From: Nonomuraea soli
Lineage (GTDB): Bacteria > Actinomycetota > Actinomycetes > Streptosporangiales > Streptosporangiaceae
Length of the DNA: 64,000 nt
Direction: 5' to 3'
Assembly (NCBI RefSeq): GCF_013761175.1
Contig: NZ_JACDUR010000008.1
Coordinates: 199,875 to 263,874 of the forward strand
Made by a program: the position numbers and the translations under genes. Position 1 is the stretch's first letter. Each line of letters begins with the position of its first letter. Below the pieces are notes generated by a model. It saw nothing but the letters and a program-made list of their open reading frames with translations, did no database searches and was not told the DNA's origin. Shown in pieces: positions 43,380-52,191 of this stretch.

Positions 43380-44039
43380 TCAGGAGGCGGGGCGGGCGAC
43401 GCCGTTCTCGTAGGCGAAGACCACCGCCTGGGTTCGGTCGCGCAGCCCGAGCTTGTTGAGGACGCGGCTCAGGTACGCCTTGACCGTCGCCTCGGCCAGA
43501 TGCAGGGCCGCGGCGACCTCCGCGTTCGACAGCCCGCGCGCCACATGGACCAGCACCTCGTACTCGCGTGAGGTCAGCAGCGCCAGCCGCCGTTCCCGTC
43601 CGGCGGGCCCCGGTCGCATGTGCGGCGCGAACGTGTCCAGGACGCGGCGGGTGACACGCGGGGACAATGCCGCCTCGCCCGCGGCGACATGCCGGATCGC
43701 GTTCAGCAGGTCCTGCGGGCGGGTGTTCTTCGGCAGGAAACCGGACGCTCCGGCGTTCAGCCCGGCGAAGGCGTACTCGTCCAGGTCGAAGGTGGTCAGG
43801 ATGAGCACGCGGGAGCGAGGGCTGTCGCGCACGATGCGGCGGGTGGCCTCGATGCCGTCCAACCCGCCCATGCGCACGTCCATGAGGACCACGTCGGGGC
43901 GCAGCTGCCGGGCGAGCCGGACGGCCTGCTCGCCGTCACCGGCCTCGCCGGCCACCTCCATGCCGGGCTCGGCGTCGAAGACCATCCGGAAGGCGGTCCG
44001 CAGGAGCGGCTCGTCGTCGGCGACGAGAAGCCTGATCAT
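43380..44039 (-). CDS. NarL/FixJ-type response regulator
   Basis: A 219-residue regulator with a receiver domain (acidic ADDEP, phospho-acceptor in LMDVRMGGLDG near residue 54, KNT lysine region) and a LuxR-type helix-turn-helix (LTSREYEVLVHVARGLSNAEVA onward, split here by eye) at the C-terminus. Its ATG overlaps the stop of the sensor kinase gene (ATGA), so the two form an operon. Confidence 0.94.
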   Translation of the reverse strand: MIRLLVADDEPLLRTAFRMVFDAEPGMEVAGEAGDGEQAVRLARQLRPDVVLMDVRMGGLDGIEATRRIVRDSPRSRVLILTTFDLDEYAFAGLNAGASGFLPKNTRPQDLLNAIRHVAAGEAALSPRVTRRVLDTFAPHMRPGPAGRERRLALLTSREYEVLVHVARGLSNAEVAAALHLAEATVKAYLSRVLNKLGLRDRTQAVVFAYENGVARPAS

Positions 44040-45370
44040 CGCGGCTCGCCCAGATCCAGGACGGCCCGCACCCGCCACCCACCCGGCATCGGACCGGCCT
44101 GCAAGGTGCCCTCGTGGACGGCCACCCGCTCCCGCATTCCCGCGATGCCCCGCCCATGGCTCGCGGCGCCAGGGACGGTGGTCGTGAGACCGCGCTGCTC
44201 GGGGCGGGGAGTCGTCGCGTCGAGTTCCGGGATCGAGGGGGCAGGGGCGGGGTGGGGAGTCGCGTCGGGGGCGGAAGCCCAGGGCTCGGGGATGGGAGGC
44301 TCGGGGATGGGAGGCTGGGGGTCGGTGGGCGTGGCTGGGGTGTGTTCGTCGGTGACCTCGAGCTCGGCCCGGTGCGGTGACAGCGTGAGCCGCACGTAGG
44401 CGCGGGCGCCGGGCGAGTGCCGGAGCGTGTTCGTCAGCGCCTCCTGCACCAGCCGGTAGATCGTCACCTGGGCCGCGGCCGGGACCGCTGCGGCTGAGCC
44501 CGTCACGTGGACACGCGTCGCCAGCCCGGCTGCGCGCATCCGTTCGGCGAGCGGGGCGAGCTGGGCGATTCCGGGCGTGGCGTGGGTGGGTGCGGGGTGG
44601 CTTCGTGCGGGGTCGCTGGACGCGGGGTGGCTGGACGCGGGGTGGCTGGGTGCGGCGGCAGCGGGGGCCAGGGTGTGGCGCATGTCCTGCAGGGCCTGGC
44701 GCCCCGTCGTCGCGATCTGCTCCATCGCCCCCTCGGCCAGGTCCGGGGCGGTGGCGCGGACGTGGAGGGCGCTGTCGGCGAGGGCCACCATGACCGACAA
44801 GTTGTGGGTGACGATGTCGTGCATGTCGCGGGCGATCCGGGCGCGTTCCTCCGCGGCCGCCAGCCGTGCACGATGCTCGCGGTCGCGTTCGAGGGAGGCC
44901 ACGTGCGCCTGCCGTACCCGCGTCCATCGTCCGGCCATGACGGCGGCGGCCGTCATGGCGCCCAGGGCGGCCGCCGTGAAGGGGAGCTGGCCGGGTGGCG
45001 CCCAGCGGGCGGCGGCGAGCGCGGCTCCGGCCGCGACGGCGAGCGTCGCCGGGAGGGCGTGACGCCACGGGCGGTGGGCGGCGACCGTGTACAGGGCCAC
45101 CAGCAGGGCGGCGTCGGCGGGAAGTTGCACGTCGAGCGCCCACTGGACGGCGGCGGCCAGGCCGATCGTACCCAGCACGGCCAGGGGAGCCCGTCGCCTC
45201 CAGGTCAGCGGAGCCACCAGCGCCACCTGCAGGGCCAGGAGCCACGGCGGGCCCGACAGCACCTGGCCCGGGCCCAAGGTGACCAGGAACAGGGCGGCGG
45301 CCACGAGCGCGTCGGCCGGCGGGCCGGTCAGCGCGGCGAGGCGGGCCGCCGGAACGTCGGCTGGTGTCAT
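44036..45370 (-). CDS. NarL-family sensor histidine kinase with Pro-rich insertions
   Basis: A 444-residue membrane kinase: four to five hydrophobic segments (about 20-150), a dimerisation/phospho-acceptor motif ERARIARDMHDIVTHNLS with the H-box histidine, and an HATPase_c domain with EALTNTLRHSPGA and GRGIAGMRERV. Two low-complexity insertions are unusual: a Ser/His/Pro/Ala repeat between the H-box and the ATPase domain, encoded by 15-bp repeats, and a long Pro-rich stretch inside the ATPase domain between the N- and G-boxes. It may sense cell-envelope stress; the divergent secreted esterase gene could be a target. Confidence 0.9.
   Translation of the reverse strand: MTPADVPAARLAALTGPPADALVAAALFLVTLGPGQVLSGPPWLLALQVALVAPLTWRRRAPLAVLGTIGLAAAVQWALDVQLPADAALLVALYTVAAHRPWRHALPATLAVAAGAALAAARWAPPGQLPFTAAALGAMTAAAVMAGRWTRVRQAHVASLERDREHRARLAAAEERARIARDMHDIVTHNLSVMVALADSALHVRATAPDLAEGAMEQIATTGRQALQDMRHTLAPAAAAPSHPASSHPASSDPARSHPAPTHATPGIAQLAPLAERMRAAGLATRVHVTGSAAAVPAAAQVTIYRLVQEALTNTLRHSPGARAYVRLTLSPHRAELEVTDEHTPATPTDPQPPIPEPPIPEPWASAPDATPHPAPAPSIPELDATTPRPEQRGLTTTVPGAASHGRGIAGMRERVAVHEGTLQAGPMPGGWRVRAVLDLGEPR
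44591..44650. repeat. 15-bp tandem repeat within the sensor kinase gene
   Basis: Four adjacent 15-bp units of the form CGCGGGGTGGCTGGA encode a five-residue Ser-His-Pro-Ala-Ser repeat in the kinase linker. The frame is kept whatever the copy number. Confidence 0.85.
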
Positions 45371-45526
45371 GATCTTCACCCTAGGCGGGTGAGCGGGGCC
45401 TCCCGGCTCCTCCTCGGGGAGGAGCGTCATCCGCAAGTCGCAGGTGTGGACGAGACCTGAGCCGCTGGTTCGCCGGTCACCCCGGGTGCCAGCCTCGTCG
45501 GACGTCGATCCGTTCGAGGAGCTCTC

Positions 45527-46747
45527 ATGTCGTTGAAACTCGCCGCGCTGGTCGTGGCCGTCCTCCCGCTTGTCGTGGCCCCGGCCGCCGCGGCCGACGC
45601 CAAGGAACCGGTTCAGGTGAGCCTTCCCGCGCCCGGTGGCCCGTATCGAGTCGGGACCGTGGCGATGCGGCTGGTCGATCGTTCGCGGCCCGACCCGCTG
45701 GTGCCCGCCAAGCCGTACCGGGAGCTGATGATCAGCCTGTGGTATCCGGCGGCGGCCGGCGGGGACGGGGCCGGGCCGCTCGCGCCGCACATGGCCCCGC
45801 TGGCCGCCGCCGACTGGGACCGGCACTCGGCCCCGCCCATGGGCGTGCGCGAGGGCGCCGTCGACTGGGCGGGCACGCGCACCACGGCGCGGGTGGGCGC
45901 GCCGGTCGAGCGGCGGGCGGGCAGGCTGCCGGTGGTGCTGTTCGGGTCGGGCGACGGCGGGCCGCGCACGCTGGGCACCGCGCTGGTCGAGGACCTGGCC
46001 TCGCGCGGGTACCTGGTCGTCACCGTCGACCACACCTACGAGGCCGACCAGGTGGAGTTCCCGGGCCGGCGGCTGGTGCGCGCCCTGCCGCTGCCCGCGA
46101 AGCTGACGCCGGAGGTCATCGAGAGGCTGCTGGCCAGACACGCGCGGGCCCGGCTGACGGACATGCGCTTCGTCCTGGATCAGATCGGCGCACTCGCCCG
46201 AGGCCGCGGGGAAGCACACAGACGGGGGATCGCCCCTGAGTTGCCCGAGGGCATGCTCGGGGCGCCCGACATGACGCGGGTGGGGGCGCTGGGGCAGTCG
46301 CTGGGCGGTTCGGTCGCCGCGCAGCTGACCCGCGACGACAGGCGGGTGGACGCGGGCGTCAACCTCGACGGCGCCTACGTCGGCGAGGTGGCCGCGCGCG
46401 GCGTGGCCAGGCCGTTCATGCACCTGGCGGCGGAAACGCACACGCGCGGCTCCGAGCCGAGCTGGAAGTCGTTCTGGCGGGCCTCCACCGGATGGAAGCG
46501 GGAGCTGCGGTTCAAGGGCGCCGCCCACGGCTCGTTCACCGACCTGCAGGCGCTGTTGCCGCAGGTGGCGGCGCGGGTGCCCGGCGTGCCGCTCGCGGAC
46601 TTCGTGGGCACGGTCGACCCCGGGCGGTCGGTGGCGGCCCAGCGTGCCTACGTGGCGGCCTTCTTCGACCTGCACCTGCGGGGCAGGCAGACCCGGCTGT
46701 TCGAGGGCCCCGACGCCCGCTTCCCCGGCGTCGCCCTCATCCCCTGA
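45527..46747 (+). CDS. secreted alpha/beta-hydrolase, PAF-acetylhydrolase-like
   Basis: A 406-residue exported enzyme: signal peptide MSLKLAALVVAVLPLVVAPAA, then a hydrolase fold resembling plasma-type platelet-activating-factor acetylhydrolase. Visible motifs are ISLWYPA at the start of the fold, VTVDHTYEAD, the nucleophile elbow ALGQSLGGS, and a catalytic-type His in AAHGSFTD. Substrates in this family are short-chain or oxidised lipid esters. GAGGAG lies 5 bases before the ATG. It is divergent from the two-component genes, 156 bases apart, and may be under their control. Confidence 0.86.
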   Translation: MSLKLAALVVAVLPLVVAPAAAADAKEPVQVSLPAPGGPYRVGTVAMRLVDRSRPDPLVPAKPYRELMISLWYPAAAGGDGAGPLAPHMAPLAAADWDRHSAPPMGVREGAVDWAGTRTTARVGAPVERRAGRLPVVLFGSGDGGPRTLGTALVEDLASRGYLVVTVDHTYEADQVEFPGRRLVRALPLPAKLTPEVIERLLARHARARLTDMRFVLDQIGALARGRGEAHRRGIAPELPEGMLGAPDMTRVGALGQSLGGSVAAQLTRDDRRVDAGVNLDGAYVGEVAARGVARPFMHLAAETHTRGSEPSWKSFWRASTGWKRELRFKGAAHGSFTDLQALLPQVAARVPGVPLADFVGTVDPGRSVAAQRAYVAAFFDLHLRGRQTRLFEGPDARFPGVALIP

Positions 46748-46774
46748 CCTCGGTTAGGGGGACGGCACAACGAT

Positions 46775-46799
46775 GAGCCGCGTCCTTCGTGCGCGGCTC
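46775..46799 (+). terminator. hairpin after the hydrolase gene
   Basis: GAGCCGCG and CGCGGCTC form an 8-bp stem with a 9-base loop, 27 bases past the stop. It probably ends the upstream transcript; the S9 peptidase gene begins 38 bases later. Confidence 0.6.
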
Positions 46800-46836
46800 C
46801 GAAGAACCATCAGGAACGGGGCCATACGGTTCGACC

Positions 46837-48795
46837 ATGCGCCGCCTCACCCTGGATGACCTCTATCGCCTAGCGACGCCCGCCGACCCGCGTCTGAGCC
46901 CGGCGGGCGACGCGGTCGCCTACACCCTGACGACGGCCGATCGGGAGACCGACGCGAACCGTACCGAGATCTGGCTGGCCGCGCCCGGCCGCGCGCCGCG
47001 CAAGCTGGCCGACGGTACGGCGCCGCGCTGGTCGCCCGACGGCCGCACGCTGGCCTTCCTGCGCCCGGTCGACGGCGCCGCCCAGCTGCACCTGCTGCCG
47101 ATGGACGGCGGCGAGGCGACGGTCCTGACCAAGGCGCCGCTGGGCGCGGGGGCGGCCGTGTGGTCGCCGGACGGCACGCGCATCGCCTTCAGCGGTCCCA
47201 GCGGCGACCTCGACCCGCACGCTCCGGTGGTGGCCGACCGCCTCGACTACAAGGCCGACGGCACCGGGCTGCTGCGCGGGCTGACGGCGCAGCTGTTCGT
47301 GGTCGACGTGGCCACGGGCGCGAGCGCGCGGGTCACCTCGGGCGACTTCCACGCGGGCGAGCCGTCGTGGGAGCCGGGCGGCGGCAGGCTGACGTTCGTC
47401 TCCAGCATGGCGCCCGACCGCGACCTGGTGGTGGGCGGCGCGGTCTACGCGGTGGCGGTCCCACCGGTACGGCAGGGCGGCGAGGAGCCCGGTGACGCGA
47501 AGGCGGAGGGTGGCGACGCCCGAACAGAAGGCCGCGAGGAGCCCGGTGACGCCAGAGCGGAGGGTGGCGACGCCCAAACAGAAGGCCGCGAGCTGCCCGA
47601 GCCGGAGTGTCTCACCGGGCCCGAGCTGATCGCGATGGCCGCCTGGTGGCTCGGCGAGCGTCTGGTCGTCGCGGGCCTGCGCGGCGGGCCCTCCGGCCAC
47701 GTGCGCCTGTTCGACGAGCACGGCGAGATCGAGACCGGCCTCGACCGCAACGTGATGGTCGGCGGCCCCGGCTACCCGGGCGCCCCGCCGCGCCTGCGCG
47801 GTGAGGAGCTGCTCTTCTGCGCCAGGGACAGGGGCCGCACCCACCTGTACGGCCTGGCCGACGGCAAGGCGGCCAAGCTCCTCGACGGCGACCAGACGAT
47901 CTCCGGCGTGAGCGTCGCGGGCCAGAGCATCGCCTACGTGGCCTCCACCCCGCTCAGTTCGGGCGACGTCTACCTCGACGGCGAGAGGCTCACCGACTAC
48001 GCCCTGGAGGGCGTCGAGCTGTTCAAGGCGCGCACCCGCACCTTCACCGCGCCCGACGGCACCCAGGTCGAGGGCTTCGTCCTGCGCGATCCCGCGTCGG
48101 CGGGCCGTTCGCCGCTGCTGCTCGACATCCACGGCGGCCCGCACAACGCCTGGGCGCCCGACTTCGACGGCGTGCACCTCTACCACCAAGTGCTGGCCGC
48201 GCAGGGCTGGACGGTGCTGACGCTGAACGTGCGCGCCAGCGACGGGTACGGCGAGGAGTTCTACACCGCCGCCCTCGGCGGGTGGGGCCTGGCCGACCAG
48301 GACGACTTCCTGTCGGCGGTGGACGAGCTGGTCGCCGACGGCATCGCCGATCCCGACCGGCTGGCGGTGACCGGCTACAGCTACGGCGGCTACATGACGT
48401 GCTGGCTGACGGGCCAGACGGGCAGGTTCAAGGCGGCGATCCCCGGCGGCGTGGTCACGGATCTGACGAGCATGTCGGGCACCTCGGACGCCGGCTACTA
48501 CCTGAAGACGTATGAGCTCCTGGGCGACCTGGTCCGCCAGTCACCGTTCACCCACGTGGCGAAGGTGACCACCCCCACCCTGATCCTCCAGGGTGAGAAC
48601 GACGACCGCTGCCCGGTCGGCCAGGCCGAGCAGTGGTTCGCGGCGCTGCGTGAGCAGGGTGTTCCCGCGCGCCTGGTGCGCTATCCGGGCGGTTCGCACC
48701 TGTTCATCCTCAACGGCCGCCCCTCGCACCGTTTCGATTACAACGAAAGGATCGTCCAGTGGCTGGAGCAATGGGTCACCGGCTCGCAGAGCTGA
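46837..48795 (+). CDS. cytoplasmic S9 family (prolyl oligopeptidase/acylaminoacyl peptidase-like) serine peptidase
   Basis: A 652-residue peptidase with an N-terminal beta-propeller (about 1-390; repeats such as PRWSPDGRTLAFLR and AVWSPDGTRIAFSG) and a C-terminal catalytic domain with GYSYGGY (Ser), ENDDRCP (Asp) and GGSHLF (His). There is no signal peptide. An acidic Gly/Glu/Ala insertion from an exact-length 54-bp duplication sits in a propeller loop near residue 215-252. TACGGT at 46825-46830 would give a leaderless start. It cleaves short peptides only, as the propeller filters large ones. Overlaps the next gene by 37 bases, so it likely leads the peptide-degradation operon. Confidence 0.92.
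   Translation: MRRLTLDDLYRLATPADPRLSPAGDAVAYTLTTADRETDANRTEIWLAAPGRAPRKLADGTAPRWSPDGRTLAFLRPVDGAAQLHLLPMDGGEATVLTKAPLGAGAAVWSPDGTRIAFSGPSGDLDPHAPVVADRLDYKADGTGLLRGLTAQLFVVDVATGASARVTSGDFHAGEPSWEPGGGRLTFVSSMAPDRDLVVGGAVYAVAVPPVRQGGEEPGDAKAEGGDARTEGREEPGDARAEGGDAQTEGRELPEPECLTGPELIAMAAWWLGERLVVAGLRGGPSGHVRLFDEHGEIETGLDRNVMVGGPGYPGAPPRLRGEELLFCARDRGRTHLYGLADGKAAKLLDGDQTISGVSVAGQSIAYVASTPLSSGDVYLDGERLTDYALEGVELFKARTRTFTAPDGTQVEGFVLRDPASAGRSPLLLDIHGGPHNAWAPDFDGVHLYHQVLAAQGWTVLTLNVRASDGYGEEFYTAALGGWGLADQDDFLSAVDELVADGIADPDRLAVTGYSYGGYMTCWLTGQTGRFKAAIPGGVVTDLTSMSGTSDAGYYLKTYELLGDLVRQSPFTHVAKVTTPTLILQGENDDRCPVGQAEQWFAALREQGVPARLVRYPGGSHLFILNGRPSHRFDYNERIVQWLEQWVTGSQS
47482..47589. repeat. 54-bp in-frame tandem duplication in the S9 peptidase gene
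   Basis: Two adjacent 54-bp copies (47482-47535 and 47536-47589) differ at only a few bases and encode two 18-residue acidic units beginning EEPGDA. The duplication enlarges a loop of the beta-propeller. Confidence 0.92.
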
Positions 48796-50078
48796 TCGCC
48801 GAATACGAGGTCCCGGGCTCGAACCTGGCCTACTGGCATCAGGGCGAGCTGCACGAGTACGCCGCCGGCGTGCTCAACACCAGCACCGGCGTGGAGGTCA
48901 CCACCGACTCGCTCTTCCAGATCGGCTCGGTGACCAAGGTCTGGACCGCCACCCAGCTGATGCTCCTGGCCGAGCAGGGGCTGCTCACGCTCGACACCCC
49001 GGTCAAGCAGCTGCTGCCCGAGTTCGAGGTCGCCGACCCCGAGGTGACCGAGCAGGTGACCGTACGCCACCTGCTCAGCCACACCAGCGGCATCGACGGC
49101 GACCTGTTCCTCGACACCGGCCGCGGCGACGACTGCGTCGAGAAGTACGTGGCGGCCTGCGCCGACCTGGAGCAGAACCACCCGCTGGGCGTCACCCAGT
49201 CCTACTGCAACTCCGGCTTCATCATCGCAGGACGCATCGTGGAGCGCCTGACCGGCAAGGTCTGGGACCAGGCGCTCAGGGAGCAGATCCTGGAGCCGCT
49301 CGGGCTCACCCACACCTGGACGCTCCCCGAGGACGTGCTGCGGTTCCGCGCCGCCACCGGCCACGTCGAGGGCGGCGCGCCCGCCCCGGTGTGGGGCCTC
49401 ATGCGCTCGGCGGGACCGGCCGGGCTGATCTGCGCCCGTCCCGCCGACGTGGTCGCCTTCGGCCGCGCCCACCTGGGTACCGAGCTGCTCAAGCAGCCCG
49501 AGGCGATGTGGGAGCCGCAGGTCGCCATCCCCGACCCGCACGCCCTGGGCAGCCACTGGGGCGTCGGCTGGATCCTGGACACCTGGGACGGCAAGCGGGT
49601 CATCTCGCACGGCGGCAACACCATCGGCCAGCACAGCATGTTCTGGGTGGTGCCGGAGACCGGCACGGTCGTGTGCGTCACCTCCAACGGCGGCCACTCG
49701 GGCGCCTTCACCCACGCGGTGGCCACCGAGCTGTTCGCCGAGCTCGACGGCCTGACGGTGCCGCCGAGGCTGACGCCGCCCGCCGAGCCGGTCGAGGTCG
49801 ACGTCACCCAGTACACCGGCGTGTACGAGCGGGTCGGCGTCACCATGACCGTCACCGAGGCCGAGGGGGGCATCAGGCTCGTCGCCGAGTCGACCGGCGC
49901 CCTGGCCGAGCTCTCGCCCGGCTGGGAGCTGACGATGGTCCCGGTCGACGAGACCACCTTCGTGGGCCGCCGAGAGGGCGACCCCCAGTGGTTGTCCGGA
50001 GTCTTCTACCAGCTGCCCGACGGCGCGCCGTACCTCCACCTCGGCGTGCGGGCCACCCCCAAGAAGGAGACGGTGTGA
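48759..50078 (+). CDS. S12-type serine hydrolase (beta-lactamase/D-aminopeptidase fold)
   Basis: A 439-residue penicillin-binding-fold hydrolase without a signal peptide. The active-site set is SVTK (Ser57, Lys60), YCN (Tyr149, Asn151) and SHGGN near residue 285, followed by a C-terminal beta-barrel-like domain. Class C beta-lactamases, D-aminopeptidases and esterases share this plan; a cytoplasmic location argues for peptide or ester hydrolysis, not antibiotic resistance. GTG 48759 is preceded by AAAGGA with 7 bases between. Its end overlaps the next gene (GTGA), which encodes a paralogue. Confidence 0.9.
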   Translation: MAGAMGHRLAELIAEYEVPGSNLAYWHQGELHEYAAGVLNTSTGVEVTTDSLFQIGSVTKVWTATQLMLLAEQGLLTLDTPVKQLLPEFEVADPEVTEQVTVRHLLSHTSGIDGDLFLDTGRGDDCVEKYVAACADLEQNHPLGVTQSYCNSGFIIAGRIVERLTGKVWDQALREQILEPLGLTHTWTLPEDVLRFRAATGHVEGGAPAPVWGLMRSAGPAGLICARPADVVAFGRAHLGTELLKQPEAMWEPQVAIPDPHALGSHWGVGWILDTWDGKRVISHGGNTIGQHSMFWVVPETGTVVCVTSNGGHSGAFTHAVATELFAELDGLTVPPRLTPPAEPVEVDVTQYTGVYERVGVTMTVTEAEGGIRLVAESTGALAELSPGWELTMVPVDETTFVGRREGDPQWLSGVFYQLPDGAPYLHLGVRATPKKETV

Positions 50079-51391
50079 ACCTGCAGAATCGCCTCAACGA
50101 CGCGGTCGACAAGCACGGCGTGCCCGGCGCGGCGATCGCCGTGTGGCACGGCGGCGAGTTGCACGAGGCCGCGTCCGGCGTGCTCAACACCCGCACCGGC
50201 GTGCTGGCCACGCCCGACAGCGTCTTCCAGGTCGGCTCCACCACCAAGGTGTGGACGGCGGCGCTGGTCATGCAGCTGGCCGAGGAGGGCCTGGTCGACC
50301 TCGACGAGTCCGTCGCCGCCTACCTGCCGGACTTCCCGGTGCAGGGTGCGATCACCGTGCGCCACCTGCTCACGCACACCGGCGGCTTCGACGGCGACCT
50401 GTTCGAGGACACCGGGCGCGGCGACGACTGCCTCGACAAGTATCTGGGCTTCCTGAAGGACGCCGGCCACGTCCACGCGCCGGGCGAGCTGTTCTCCTAC
50501 TGCAACGCCGGGTACTGCGTGCTCGGCGCGCTGGTGGCGCGCCTGCGCGGCACCACGTGGGAGCAGGCCCTGCGCGACCACCTGATCACCCCGCTGGGGG
50601 TGACCCAGGCGGCGCTGTTCGGCGAGGAGGCGGTGCTCTTCCGCGCCTCGGCCGGGCACATCGGCCCCGACAACCAGGTCTACCCGCAGTGGCAGATGCC
50701 GCGCTCCAACGCCCCCGCCGGTTCGACGTTCTGCCTGGCGCCGCGCGAGCTGGTGCGTTTCGGCCGCATGTTCCTGGCCGGAGGACTCGCCGAGGACGGC
50801 ACCCGCGTGTTGTCGCAGGCGACGGTCGAGGCGATGCTCACCACGCAGGTCGAGGTCCCGATCCGGCACGGCATGCTGGGCGACCGCTGGGGCCTGGGCT
50901 TCGAGCTGTTCGACTGGGGCGGCTACGGCCACGACGGCGGCACCCCCGGCCAGTCGACGTTCTGGCGTGTGGTGCCCGGCAGCGACATGTCGATCGCGCT
51001 GACCGTCAACGGCGGCGGCGCGACGGGCGTGATCGTGGATCTGGCCGTGCCGCTGATCGAGGAGCTGACCGGGTTGAAGCTGCCCTCGCAGCCGACGCCC
51101 GCGGCGAGCCCCGGCGCCTTCGACGCCTCGGTCTACGCGGGCCGCTACCAGGGCCCGCAGATGGCCTACGAGGTCGGCGCCGCCGGGAGCGAGCTGGAGG
51201 TCACCCTGATCCCCGGCGAGCTGATGAAGAGCATGGGCCAGGAGGGCAAGGTCGCCCGCTACGTGCATCTCGCCGACGACACCTTCGTCGCGGTCGAGGC
51301 CGAGGACGGCCACCACGAGACGGTCTCCTTCGTCGTGCGCGACGGCCGGGCCGCCTACCTGCACAACAGCAGGGCCCTTCCCCGTGTATGA
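50075..51391 (+). CDS. S12-type serine hydrolase, second paralogue
   Basis: A 438-residue homologue of the previous protein with STTK (Ser55, Lys58), YCN (Tyr142, Asn144) and HDGG (GYGHDGGTPG near 285). It also lacks a signal peptide. AAGGAG at 50064-50069 sets the GTG at 50075. The two paralogues share RHLL-H-T-G-DGDLF-DTGRGDDC around the middle, so they arose by duplication but have drifted well apart. The C-terminal end overlaps the next start by 8 bases. Confidence 0.9.
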   Translation: MNLQNRLNDAVDKHGVPGAAIAVWHGGELHEAASGVLNTRTGVLATPDSVFQVGSTTKVWTAALVMQLAEEGLVDLDESVAAYLPDFPVQGAITVRHLLTHTGGFDGDLFEDTGRGDDCLDKYLGFLKDAGHVHAPGELFSYCNAGYCVLGALVARLRGTTWEQALRDHLITPLGVTQAALFGEEAVLFRASAGHIGPDNQVYPQWQMPRSNAPAGSTFCLAPRELVRFGRMFLAGGLAEDGTRVLSQATVEAMLTTQVEVPIRHGMLGDRWGLGFELFDWGGYGHDGGTPGQSTFWRVVPGSDMSIALTVNGGGATGVIVDLAVPLIEELTGLKLPSQPTPAASPGAFDASVYAGRYQGPQMAYEVGAAGSELEVTLIPGELMKSMGQEGKVARYVHLADDTFVAVEAEDGHHETVSFVVRDGRAAYLHNSRALPRV

Positions 51392-52187
51392 GATCTTCGT
51401 CCACGCGCGTGACGTGGACGGTGAGGCGGAGACCGGCGAGCGGGCCGACGACCTGGTCGTGCTCGCCTCCGTCTTCAAGATCCCGGTCGTGCTGGAGTAC
51501 GCCCGCCAGGCCGCCAAGGGGCTCATCGAGCGCACCGAGCGCCTGACGGTCACCGAGCGCGACAAGGACGGCGGCATCGGCACCTCGGGCTGCGCCGACG
51601 ACGTCTCCCTGACGTTGCGCGACCTGGCCCACTTCATGATGACGATGAGTGACAACGCCGCCACCGACGTGCTGCTGCGGCGCGTCGGCTGCGACCGCGT
51701 CAACGCCACCCTGCGGGAGCTCGGCCTGGAGCGCACCCACCTGATCGGCGGTTGCGCGGAGCTGTTCGCCCAGATCGGCTTCCCGCTGGAGGAGATCACC
51801 GACGACCTGATCCGCGACTGCGCGGTGCGCGACCCCGAGCGCACCACCAGCGGGACCGCTCGGGAGATGACCACGCTGCTCGGCCTCATCTGGCGCGACG
51901 AGGCGGGCCCCGCCGAGGCGTGCGCGGAGGTGCGCACGATCATGGGCAAGCAGGTCTGGCCCCACCGGCTGGCCTCGGGTTTCCCCGACGAGGTCAAGGT
52001 CTCGGGCAAGACCGGCACGCTGTGGGGCGTGCGCAACGAGGTGGGCGTCGTGGAGTACCCCGACGGCAAGAGGTACGCCGTCGCGGTGTTCCTGCGTTCC
52101 GGCGACTTCGGCTTCCGCGACCCGGAGGCCGACCGGGCGATCGGCAGGGCCGCTCGCGAGGCAGTGGACAGGTTGCGTGTATCTTGA
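51384..52187 (+). CDS. class A beta-lactamase-like serine hydrolase, cytoplasmic
   Basis: A 267-residue protein with class A landmarks: SVFK (Ser29, Lys32), SDN (89-91) and KTGT near residue 206. The omega-loop glutamate motif is not evident, and there is no signal peptide or upstream extension that could supply one, so it is unlikely to protect against beta-lactams in the envelope. It probably hydrolyses a peptide or amide imported by the nearby transporter. GTG 51384 overlaps the upstream gene by 8 bases; an ATG at 51388 is out of frame. Confidence 0.86.
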   Translation: MYEIFVHARDVDGEAETGERADDLVVLASVFKIPVVLEYARQAAKGLIERTERLTVTERDKDGGIGTSGCADDVSLTLRDLAHFMMTMSDNAATDVLLRRVGCDRVNATLRELGLERTHLIGGCAELFAQIGFPLEEITDDLIRDCAVRDPERTTSGTAREMTTLLGLIWRDEAGPAEACAEVRTIMGKQVWPHRLASGFPDEVKVSGKTGTLWGVRNEVGVVEYPDGKRYAVAVFLRSGDFGFRDPEADRAIGRAAREAVDRLRVS

Positions 52188-52191
52188 CGCG

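Noticed and set aside
51384..52187. Labelling the class A-like protein as a beta-lactam resistance enzyme
   Set aside because: No signal peptide and no clear omega-loop glutamate; operon context points to peptide metabolism.
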